Shown: piece after piece, positions 1 through 4,775 of the stretch | Layout: every line of letters begins with the position of its first letter | Position numbering within the stretch: position 1 is the first letter of the stretch | Assembly: GCA_036271855.1 (NCBI GenBank) | Contig: DATAZV010000069.1 | Coordinates: 1-6,371, forward strand | Direction of reading: 5' to 3' | DNA length: 6,371 bases | Origin: JAQGMJ01 sp036271855 | GTDB lineage: Bacteria > Pseudomonadota > Gammaproteobacteria > Burkholderiales > JAEUOS01 | The notes under the pieces: generated by a model | Databases searched by the model: none | What the model was told of the DNA's origin: nothing | The model's input: the letters and a program-made list of their open reading frames with translations, nothing else | Position numbers and translations under genes: made by a program

Positions 1-612
1 GGCGCTGTTGCGCTCGTGCGCCAGGATGGCCTCAGCCACCACGTCGTGCGGCTGCACCGTGCGCGCCTTGTCGGCGGCGCCGTAGGCGGCCAGGGCCTTT
101 TCCACCGCGTCGGGGTCGAGCACCGAAATCGGCGCCTGGCAAAAGTTGCACACCGTGTCGTGCGCCAGGTCGATAGGCGCGCCGCAGCCGCTGCAGCGGA
201 TGGTCGGCATCCGCGCGGCCAAAGCGATGCGTTCCACCGCGCTCAGGGTGCGGATGAAGCCCTTTTCGATCATGAACTGGGTAAAGGGCGTGAAGCGCCC
301 GTGCTCGGCCGGGCAAAAGTAATAGGCGATGTGCCCGCCCTTGGTGATGTCCTGGCGGTACACCAGCTTTTCCACGCAGCGGGTGCATTTGAGCACGCTG
401 CCAAGCGGGCGCGCCTGCGCGCGGTTTTCGTGGATCGCCTGGAACAGCTGCACCACGCCGGCCGGCGCCAGCTGCACCGCCTCGCGCGCGTCGAACCAGA
501 TGCCCTGGCAATTCCAGCAGACGTCCAGCGTCTCTTCGCCGCCGTAGTTTTTCGGGTAGGCCCCGGAAGCCATCGGGCCCAGGCACGAAGGGCAGCGCAG
601 TTGTTCTTCCAT
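1..612 (-). CDS. zf-TFIIB-type multi-zinc-ribbon protein, C-terminus cut by window edge
   Basis: The minus-strand frame is open from the ATG at 612-610 to the window edge (204 codons, no stop), so the C-terminus lies outside. The first 45 residues match the zf-TFIIB zinc-ribbon layout: C7-x2-C10, then C32-x2-C35 followed by GIWFDAREAVQL, the usual family signature. A second Cys cluster, C76/C79 with C100 and possibly H104, and a third, C140/C143 with C155/C158, suggest three separate zinc sites. No membrane segment or signal peptide is visible in this part, so it is probably cytoplasmic. Members of this family are generally uncharacterised; binding of nucleic acid or protein through the ribbons is inference. 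The start follows the prolyl aminopeptidase stop by 38 bases, with a GAGGTG-like ribosome site about 8 bases upstream, so the two genes are probably one operon. Confidence 0.88.
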   Translation of the reverse strand, partial: MEEQLRCPSCLGPMASGAYPKNYGGEETLDVCWNCQGIWFDAREAVQLAPAGVVQLFQAIHENRAQARPLGSVLKCTRCVEKLVYRQDITKGGHIAYYFCPAEHGRFTPFTQFMIEKGFIRTLSAVERIALAARMPTIRCSGCGAPIDLAHDTVCNFCQAPISVLDPDAVEKALAAYGAADKARTVQPHDVVAEAILAHERNSA

Positions 613-650
613 CGCTCGTTCACCTCACCTTGATTTTTTGTTCTTCACCT

Positions 651-1757
651 TCATGCCTGCGGCGCCGGCAGCCCATCCATGATATCGGTCAGCGCCAGGC
701 AGTTCTCGCGCTCCGTCATGCTGTGGCCGGCCGGCGTACGGTGGTAGTCGATGCGCGTATTGCCGGCGCGCTTGAGCGCCGCCACCAGCTCGTCGGCCTG
801 GAACATCGGGCACACCACGTCGAAGCGCCCGTGCACGATATGCACCGGTATGTCTTTGAGCCGCGCCGCGTTGTCGATCAGGTAATTGTTGTCGCGGTTG
901 CCCTCGCCCGCGCCGCCGCCGAGAAACGCCCCGTTCATGAAGTAATGGTTCTCGATGCGCGCAAACGCCTTGGCGAAGCCGGCGTCGGCGAACTTGCCCG
1001 CGTCCGACACGTCCTGCGCCAGGTAGCTGGTCATCCCTTCCCACACCGACCACGCCCGCGCCGCCGCCACCTGGCGGTGCAGCCCGGCCTCGTCTTGCGG
1101 CGTGGCGGAAAAGATGCGGTCATACGCTGCCACCATGTCGCCGCGCTCGGCTTGCGGAATGACGCGCACGAAATCGCCCCAGGCTTCCGGAAACACCATG
1201 TAGGTGCCGGGCAGGCGGGTGTCGTCGGGCGCCTGCTCGAAGGTGGCGGCATTGCCCTGGTAAAAATAATCGATGTCCTTGCGCCGGCACAAAAAGATGC
1301 CGCGCAGAATCAGTGTCTGCACATTCTCCGGATGCGCGATGGCGTACGCCAGCGAGAGCGTGCTGCCCCAGCTGCCGCCGAACAAGTGGGCCTTGCCCGT
1401 GAGGCCGCGGTCGGCGCGCAGCTTGTCCATATCCCCGATCAAATGCGCGGTCGTGTTGTCCGTCAGCGCCGGGCGCGCATCATCGGCCGTGGCCGAAGGC
1501 GTGCTCTTGCCGCAGCCGCGCTGGTCGAACAGGACGACGCGGTAGCGCGCCGGGTCGAAATAGCGCGCCATGAAGGGCGCCGTGCCCCCGCCCGGCCCGC
1601 CGTGCACGAACAGCACCGGCTCGCCCTTGGGGTTGCCGTGCTCTTCCCAGTAGATCTTGTGCCCCGCGGGGCTCGCCACATCCAGGTGGCCGGAGAGATA
1701 AGGGGCGGATTTGGCGTAGCGCCAGTCCGCCTCGGTGGCTTTGCTGCGATAGACCAT
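651..1757 (-). CDS. pip: Prolyl aminopeptidase (proline iminopeptidase), alpha/beta hydrolase
   Basis: This is a 368-residue serine peptidase predicted to release N-terminal proline from peptides (EC 3.4.11.5), cytoplasmic because no signal peptide is visible. Landmarks of family S33 are all present: the oxyanion motif HGGPG at 52-56, DQRGCGKS at 78-85, the nucleophile elbow GGSWGS with Ser129, GRFDVVCP with Asp313, and PAGHSM with His345, giving the Ser/Asp/His triad. WSVWEG (Glu240) and RIENHYF (Glu269) match the family glutamates that hold the substrate amino terminus. It is about 50 residues longer than the 310-320 typical of bacterial enzymes. Part of this is extra sequence around residues 168-187, in the cap region. 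The reading frame stays open far upstream, but I start at the ATG before VYRSKA because the upstream part is antisense to the lysine-rich gene and looks non-coding. A weak GAAGAA ribosome site precedes this ATG. Confidence 0.95.
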   Translation of the reverse strand: MVYRSKATEADWRYAKSAPYLSGHLDVASPAGHKIYWEEHGNPKGEPVLFVHGGPGGGTAPFMARYFDPARYRVVLFDQRGCGKSTPSATADDARPALTDNTTAHLIGDMDKLRADRGLTGKAHLFGGSWGSTLSLAYAIAHPENVQTLILRGIFLCRRKDIDYFYQGNAATFEQAPDDTRLPGTYMVFPEAWGDFVRVIPQAERGDMVAAYDRIFSATPQDEAGLHRQVAAARAWSVWEGMTSYLAQDVSDAGKFADAGFAKAFARIENHYFMNGAFLGGGAGEGNRDNNYLIDNAARLKDIPVHIVHGRFDVVCPMFQADELVAALKRAGNTRIDYHRTPAGHSMTERENCLALTDIMDGLPAPQA

Positions 1758-1785
1758 GCCGGATTCTTCGAATGTAACAGCGCCC

Positions 1786-1791
1786 AGTATA
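1786..1791 (-). promoter_or_regulatory. Candidate -10 element for the prolyl aminopeptidase gene
   Basis: On the minus strand this reads TATACT, one mismatch from the sigma-70 -10 consensus, ending 28 bases before the start codon. No acceptable -35 hexamer is found at 16-18 bases upstream, so the call rests on the -10 and its position only. Confidence 0.3.
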
Positions 1792-1871
1792 TGCCCGGGC
1801 GCGCCCGCGCCTGGGGTTACGGGCAGCATAAGGCCGGCTTCTTTGCGCGCGGGTGCAACTAGCGCCTTCCG

Positions 1872-1884
1872 GCATGGTCCATGC
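1872..1884. promoter_or_regulatory. Perfect 13-bp palindrome in a divergent intergenic region
   Basis: The sequence GCATGGTCCATGC has two perfect 6-base arms around one central base. It lies in the 172-base spacer between the divergent prolyl aminopeptidase and DUF2934 genes, 46 bases upstream of the latter. Its left half also belongs to a 12-base inverted repeat: TCCGGCATGGTC at 1868-1879 is complementary to 1752-1763, which covers the aminopeptidase start codon. An operator is possible, but there is no regulator gene beside it, and the site also contains an ATG opening a 9-codon reading frame (1874-1903). Function is inference. Confidence 0.3.
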
Positions 1885-1929
1885 TGATGTTGGAACTGCG
1901 TAGCCCAGCGCCGATCCCAGGAGCCACCG

Positions 1930-2589
1930 ATGAAAGCCGCTAAAAAGCCCGCGCCACCCAAACAAGCCGCCCCCGCCGGCCGCAAGGGCGCGCAGGAAGC
2001 CCCCGCCGCCCCCGCCGCCGCCAAAAAGCGCGCGGCCCCGGCAAAAAGGGCGGTCAAACCCGGTGCATCGGCGAAGCCCGCTGCACCAGCAGCAGTCAAA
2101 AAAGCCGCCAAGCCCGCCCCCGCGCCCGCCGCCAAGGCCGAAGCGCCGCCGCCCGCCGCCGCCAAAAAGCCGGCCAAGGCCGAGACGCCGCCGGCAGCGC
2201 CGCCCGCCGCCGCCAAAAAAACCGTGCGGGCTGCATCCGCCCCCGCGCCCACCGTTGCGCCCGCCACCGGCAAGAACTACGCACTGCCCCCGCTAAAAGC
2301 GCAGCCGCCCACGCCGGCCACGGCCGCCGTGCTCACCCCCTCGCCGGTGCCGCAAGGCCTCGACCCCGCCACCCTGATCGGCACCGTGCAAGGCGAAGTC
2401 CCCACCCCGCCACCCAGCGCCGCCATGCAGTCCGACCCCGGCCGCGCCCCGCCCACCATGGACGAAGCCACGCGCCGCCACCACATCGCCATCGAGGCCT
2501 ATCTGATCGCCGAATCGCGCGGCTTCCCGCCGCATAGCGAGCACGAGCACTGGCTGGAAGCCGAGCGCAAGCTGTTCGGCAAGCGCTGA
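1930..2589 (+). CDS. Histone-H1-like Lys/Ala/Pro-rich protein with C-terminal DUF2934 domain
   Basis: This 219-residue protein has two parts. Residues 1 to about 100 are a low-complexity, strongly basic Ala/Lys/Pro tail resembling bacterial histone-H1-like proteins; the unit PAAAKK occurs at 28-33, 75-80 and 92-97. Residues about 110-175 are a Pro/Ala-rich linker with few charges. Residues about 181-215 match DUF2934, with the pattern AYLIAESRGFP followed by HWLEAER. DUF2934 has no established biochemical role. DNA binding by the basic tail is inference from composition. The start is supported by AGGAG at 1919-1923, six bases before the ATG. The gene stands alone on the plus strand, divergent from prolyl aminopeptidase and convergent with the VOC gene. 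An A7 run at 2215-2221 and GC-rich triplet runs make it prone to slippage; a frame change there would remove the DUF2934 domain. Confidence 0.88.
   Translation: MKAAKKPAPPKQAAPAGRKGAQEAPAAPAAAKKRAAPAKRAVKPGASAKPAAPAAVKKAAKPAPAPAAKAEAPPPAAAKKPAKAETPPAAPPAAAKKTVRAASAPAPTVAPATGKNYALPPLKAQPPTPATAAVLTPSPVPQGLDPATLIGTVQGEVPTPPPSAAMQSDPGRAPPTMDEATRRHHIAIEAYLIAESRGFPPHSEHEHWLEAERKLFGKR
2011..2220 (+). repeat. Three copies of a 17-base unit encoding PAAAKK
   Basis: The sequence CCCGCCGCCGCCAAAAA recurs identically at 2011-2027, 2152-2168 and 2203-2219, always in the same codon phase inside the basic tail of the DUF2934 protein. Identical codons in all three copies fit either recent internal duplication or strong codon bias. 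Confidence 0.7.
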
Positions 2590-2598
2590 AGCAGGCGC

Positions 2599-2624
2599 GC
2601 GCACCGGGTGCCGGCCCGGCGCGT
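2599..2624. terminator. Weak GC-rich hairpin between convergent genes
   Basis: In the 64-base gap between the convergent DUF2934 and VOC genes, CCGGG at 2604-2608 pairs with CCCGG at 2615-2619. After one A-C mismatch the stem continues for three G/C pairs and one G-T pair. There is no T tract on either strand, so it could act as a shared terminator or RNA 3'-end stabiliser, but it is not a canonical intrinsic terminator. Confidence 0.3.
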
Positions 2625-2653
2625 CGCGCGCGCGTGGCCATGCAGAGCGCGCC

Positions 2654-3109
2654 CTACGCGTCCTTCAGCATGAAGTCCGCAACTTCCGGCGTCAAAATCA
2701 CGTTCCACCCATCCGGGTCGGGAATCACGCAAGCGCCGTGGTGCTCCCAATACGGGTTCACCGGCCGCGTGCTCGCGTAACCCATCTCCGCCATGCGCCG
2801 CGCCAGCGCCGCAATCGCCGCGGCGTCCGGCATATACAGCACCAGGTTATTGTCCGCGCCAGGCGCCGCCCCCGGGCTGCCGCCGTCCTCCTGCGTGAAC
2901 TCCAGGTGGCAGGCCGCCCCCGGCAGCCCGTACAGCGCGCCGCTGAAACCCTCGTGCCCCTCGAAAGAGCCGATCAGCCGCAAGCCCAGCCCCTCGCCGT
3001 AAAACCGCATCAGCGCGCGCAACTGGTCGGTCGGCCGCGCCATGCGCACGGCGATCACGGGCAGGGCAGCATCCCAGGGGGGATTGAGTTTTTGCGGATC
3101 AAGATTCAT
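2654..3109 (-). CDS. VOC-superfamily protein (glyoxalase/dioxygenase fold), YycE-like
   Basis: This 151-residue protein has the two-module VOC layout. The first module carries RMARPTDQL (22-30), FYGEGLGLRLIGSFEGH (36-52) and HLEFTQ (68-73). The second carries YMPDAAAIAALARRM (92-106) and ends with the hallmark IPDPDGWNVILTP (129-141). The RPTDQL, GSFEGHEGF and HLEFTQEDGGSP stretches closely resemble what I remember of Bacillus YycE, an uncharacterised VOC protein. Candidate metal ligands in this fold are His68, Glu70 and residues of the second module, but I cannot assign them or a substrate. Glyoxalase, dioxygenase and antibiotic-binding roles all occur in the superfamily. No good ribosome site precedes the ATG at 3109-3107; an internal ATG at residue 23 would cut into the first strand and is less likely. 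The gene lies 181 bases downstream of the ChaC gene, with a hairpin repeat between. Confidence 0.88.
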   Translation of the reverse strand: MNLDPQKLNPPWDAALPVIAVRMARPTDQLRALMRFYGEGLGLRLIGSFEGHEGFSGALYGLPGAACHLEFTQEDGGSPGAAPGADNNLVLYMPDAAAIAALARRMAEMGYASTRPVNPYWEHHGACVIPDPDGWNVILTPEVADFMLKDA

Positions 3110-3197
3110 GGCGCGGTGGATTCATAACGTAACGAAGGCCACCCAGATACGCGCCGCGCGCGCAAAGAGTTTCGCCGCGCCGCCTTGTTCTTCGTTG

Positions 3198-3280
3198 TGA
3201 TTCCGCGCGCAGCCTGCCCCGCGGGAAATGGCCTCGGGGCCACGCCCGCAGGCAGTGGCCCGGACCAAAGAACCCGCTGT
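3198..3280 (+). repeat. GC-rich hairpin repeat, copy B (downstream of the ChaC gene)
   Basis: Positions 3198-3242 align with 4121-4164 (copy A) in the same orientation with about ten mismatches and one indel. The shared cores are GCGCAGC, GCCCCG, GGAA and TGGCCT followed by GGGCCA. Copy B has a second arm, AGTGGCC then ACCAAAG with CGCT beyond (about 3254-3278), that also resembles copy A. Two alternative hairpins form: TGGCC-TCGG-GGCCA at 3229-3242, and a 7-bp stem GGGCCAC/GTGGCCC at 3237-3243 with 3255-3261. It fills most of the 181-base gap between the ChaC stop and the VOC start. The role is unknown; a REP-like dispersed element or a transcript 3'-end structure would fit. Confidence 0.6.
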
Positions 3281-3290
3281 AGCGCACGGC

Positions 3291-4034
3291 CTACGCCGGC
3301 GCGCACTCCCGCACATGCGTGAGCAACTCGGTTAGATACGCATCCTCGATACCCAAATGCGCCAGTTGCAAGGCCAAGTCCTCGATGTACTGCCGGTTGG
3401 TCCCCAGCACCCCGCAGCCGCGCGCGATCATCCGCCCCGCCTCGGGTAGCGGCAACTCGCCCACATAATCCGGATGCGCATGGTTGCACGCAAACACCAG
3501 CGCGCTCACCGCGCCCTGCGGCGTGCTCACCGGCACCAGTGTCGGCACATAGCCGCCGCGCAACATCTCGCGGCGCCACAGGATGGTCGACTCCGCTTCC
3601 GCCCTGTTCGCCTCGATGCGAAACGCCAGCCCGGTGCACGCCCCGTCGCCACGTTCCAGCGTCAGCATCAGCCCCGGCGCCTCGGACGAGCCGCGGCCCA
3701 TATAAGTGCGATACGAAAAGCGCCGCACATACCCCGGCAACTGCGCCAGGCGCACCTCCGCGAAATGAAACCCCGGGTCCCACATCAGCGAGCCGTAGCC
3801 GAAAATCCACAAATCGCGCGCCGCCCCCGGGTCCGCATCCAGCTCGCCCAGGCAAGCCCGCCGCGTCCGCTCGCGCTCGCCATCGGCCATGCGCCAGTTC
3901 GCCGGCCGCCCCAGCTTCATCGCCCGCTCGTCCCACATCGCCATCAGCTCCGGCGTCAGGCGCAGCTTCGACTCCTCCGGCGCGACAAGCTTGCCGCGCA
4001 GGCCGGGCAGGTGGGTGAAAGCGTCCGAACTCAA
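3291..4034 (-). CDS. chaC: ChaC-type gamma-glutamylcyclotransferase (glutathione-specific)
   Basis: Family members cleave glutathione to 5-oxoproline and Cys-Gly in the cytoplasm. With the start used here the protein is 247 residues, close to the 231 of E. coli ChaC. Residues 76-88 read WIFGYGSLMWDPG, the glycine-rich substrate-binding motif. GRGSSEAPGLMLTLE (113-127), ILWRREM (151-157, with Glu156 the likely catalytic glutamate by family), HPDY (187-190) and LGTNRQYIEDL (210-220) all follow the ChaC order. The start is uncertain. I chose TTG at 4034-4032 because GGAG lies six bases upstream and because the conserved LTPELM stretch, like the N-terminal LTR-type motif of homologues, begins before the internal ATG at 3944. 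The far upstream ATG at 4124 has no ribosome site and lies within hairpin repeat A. The gene is bracketed by repeats A and B. Confidence 0.92.
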   Translation of the reverse strand: MSSDAFTHLPGLRGKLVAPEESKLRLTPELMAMWDERAMKLGRPANWRMADGERERTRRACLGELDADPGAARDLWIFGYGSLMWDPGFHFAEVRLAQLPGYVRRFSYRTYMGRGSSEAPGLMLTLERGDGACTGLAFRIEANRAEAESTILWRREMLRGGYVPTLVPVSTPQGAVSALVFACNHAHPDYVGELPLPEAGRMIARGCGVLGTNRQYIEDLALQLAHLGIEDAYLTELLTHVRECAPA

Positions 4035-4040
4035 CTCAGG

Positions 4041-4044
4041 CTCC
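4041..4044 (-). promoter_or_regulatory. Ribosome binding site supporting the ChaC TTG start
   Basis: GGAG on the minus strand is separated by six bases from TTG at 4034-4032. No comparable site precedes the ATG at 4124 or the internal ATGs at 3944 and 3938, apart from a GGAG only three bases from the former, which is too close. Confidence 0.45.
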
Positions 4045-4120
4045 GGAGGAGGGGAGTAGGTATTCTGGCCCCAATTTGTGCAGCGCGCAATACGGGAAAA
4101 AGACCCGCATCCCACCACTC

Positions 4121-4180
4121 TCATTCTGAGCGCAGCGCGCCCCGAAGGAAGTGGCCTTGGGCCAAAGGATCTGCTTTGCA
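4121..4180 (+). repeat. GC-rich hairpin repeat, copy A (between toxin and ChaC genes)
   Basis: Positions 4121-4164 match copy B at 3198-3242 in direct orientation. The repeat begins TCATTCTGAGCGCAGCG, which I recall as the start of dispersed intergenic repeats in various bacterial genomes; this is unverified memory. It contains the hairpin TGGCC-TTG-GGCCA at 4152-4164 and then AAAGGATCTGCTTTGC, the counterpart of the second arm of copy B. It ends just before the toxin stop codon at 4182 and lies upstream of the ChaC start, so it separates two transcription units on the minus strand. Confidence 0.6.
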
Positions 4181-4181
4181 G

Positions 4182-4478
4182 TCAGTCGATCCGCTGCAAC
4201 CAATATGCTGGCCGCCTGCGCTGGTGGCTCACGGCGACGATCAGCAATTCGCCTTCAGCGACGCGATAGACGATCCTGAACGGAAAGTCCTTCACCAATC
4301 GACCGCGAGTGCCTTTGTAGGACGGCGCGCCGCCCCCGGGATTCGCAACGGCCTTGCCGATCGCGACCATCACGGACAACTGGAATCGAATGCCTAGACC
4401 TTCGCGGATACCCGAGTAGTACTCGATTTCCTTCAGGAATTCCGCCTCCGCCGCCGGCAGGAAGCGCGTCGCGCTCAC
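4182..4478 (-). CDS. Type II toxin, RelE/ParE family
   Basis: This 98-residue protein has the compact RelE/ParE fold pattern. Helix-forming AEAEFLKEIEYYSGI (10-24) is followed by GLGIRFQLSVMVAIGKAVANP (27-47), then RGRLVKDFPFRIVYRV (58-73) and the C-terminal strand LLIVAVSHQRRRPAYWLQR (78-96). ParE-type members poison DNA gyrase, whereas RelE-type members cut ribosome-bound mRNA. The GLG.RF and final HxRRxPxYW motifs fit the ParE-like toxins usually paired with a short addiction-module antitoxin, but the target cannot be fixed from sequence. The start is GTG at 4478-4476, overlapping the antitoxin stop by four bases (GTGA), which implies translational coupling. The length is normal for the family and no frameshift is seen, so the toxin is probably functional. 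Confidence 0.9.
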   Translation of the reverse strand: MSATRFLPAAEAEFLKEIEYYSGIREGLGIRFQLSVMVAIGKAVANPGGGAPSYKGTRGRLVKDFPFRIVYRVAEGELLIVAVSHQRRRPAYWLQRID

Positions 4479-4705
4479 CGGGCGATGGCGCGCGCTTTGG
4501 CAAACACTTCCTCGGCGTCGATGGCCTGCACTTCGCCCCGATCATATTCCGCAAGGCGCCGCTCGATTTCCGCTTCCCATGCAGCCTCTACCTCGGCCAC
4601 AGGCGGCTGGTGCAGCGACTCCAGAAGAAGGTCGACCAGGCGCGTGCGGTCATCCGGCGCCAGGGCTTTGCCGCGTTCGGCTAACTCAATGACTTGATCC
4701 GGCAT
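4475..4705 (-). CDS. Antitoxin, addiction-module component (PF09720-type)
   Basis: This 76-residue acidic, mostly helical protein is the first gene of a two-gene toxin-antitoxin operon. The family pattern is clear: IELAERGKALAPDDRTRLVDLLLESL (6-31), then AAWEAEIERRLAEYDRG (41-57) and IDAEEVFAKAR (62-72). In the family, the C-terminal helices wrap and neutralise a ParE/RelE toxin, and the antitoxin is readily degraded. Such modules are often self-repressed, but this family lacks an obvious DNA-binding fold, so the repressor could be the complex. The ATG at 4705-4703 has GGAGG four bases upstream, a strong ribosome site that should favour antitoxin over the GTG-started toxin. A dyad at 4730-4769 lies just upstream. 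Confidence 0.9.
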   Translation of the reverse strand: MPDQVIELAERGKALAPDDRTRLVDLLLESLHQPPVAEVEAAWEAEIERRLAEYDRGEVQAIDAEEVFAKARAIAR

Positions 4706-4728
4706 AAAACCTCCATCGAAGATGAATC

Positions 4729-4734
4729 ATTTTA
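4729..4734 (-). promoter_or_regulatory. Candidate -10 element for the toxin-antitoxin operon
   Basis: On the minus strand this reads TAAAAT, one mismatch from TATAAT, 23 bases upstream of the antitoxin ATG, leaving room for the GGAGG site at 4714-4710. No convincing -35 hexamer lies at 16-18 bases upstream. It overlaps one end of the 4730-4769 dyad. Confidence 0.35.
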
Positions 4735-4769
4735 CTGCCACGCCGAGTTTAATCGGGGTCAGCGTAAAA
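4730..4769. promoter_or_regulatory. 40-bp interrupted dyad, candidate operator of the toxin-antitoxin operon
   Basis: The segment is symmetric about 4749/4750. The outer arms TTTTAC (4730-4735) and GTAAAA (4764-4769) are perfect complements. The inner arms ACgCCGA (4740-4746) and TCGGgGT (4753-4759) match except at one base, and the loop is GTTTAA. Two four-base spacers between inner and outer arms do not pair. The dyad lies 25-64 bases upstream of the antitoxin start and overlaps the candidate -10, where an autoregulatory operator would be expected. It could instead form an RNA hairpin after the upstream membrane-protein gene, which ends at 4776. Confidence 0.4.
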
Positions 4770-4775
4770 ATCCAT

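Noticed and set aside
16..633. Plus-strand frame opposite the zinc-ribbon gene
   Set aside because: The minus-strand frame contains ordered CxxC pairs and a zf-TFIIB signature. The plus frame is His/Arg/Ala-rich noise.
630..1862. Long open frame on the plus strand (410 codons)
   Set aside because: It is exactly antisense to the prolyl aminopeptidase gene, and its Arg/His/Ala-rich translation has no recognisable domain. Such frames are common opposite GC-rich genes.
1758..2273. In-frame 172-codon N-terminal extension of prolyl aminopeptidase
   Set aside because: The extension is Ala/Gly-rich, antisense to the lysine-rich DUF2934 gene, and crosses the intergenic spacer. The alpha/beta hydrolase homology begins after the ATG at 1757.
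3106..3936. Minus-strand frame overlapping ChaC (276 codons)
   Set aside because: It is the alternative frame of the ChaC gene, with Gly/Ala/Arg-biased content, and it runs through repeat B.
3198..4180. CRISPR array or transposon ends
   Set aside because: There are only two diverged repeat copies, separated by a full gene, with no spacers, no transposase and no terminal inverted repeats.
3474..4397. Long open frame on the plus strand (307 codons)
   Set aside because: It is antisense to ChaC and part of the toxin gene, Arg/Gln/His-rich and without motifs, whereas the opposite strand carries clear ChaC and ParE signatures.
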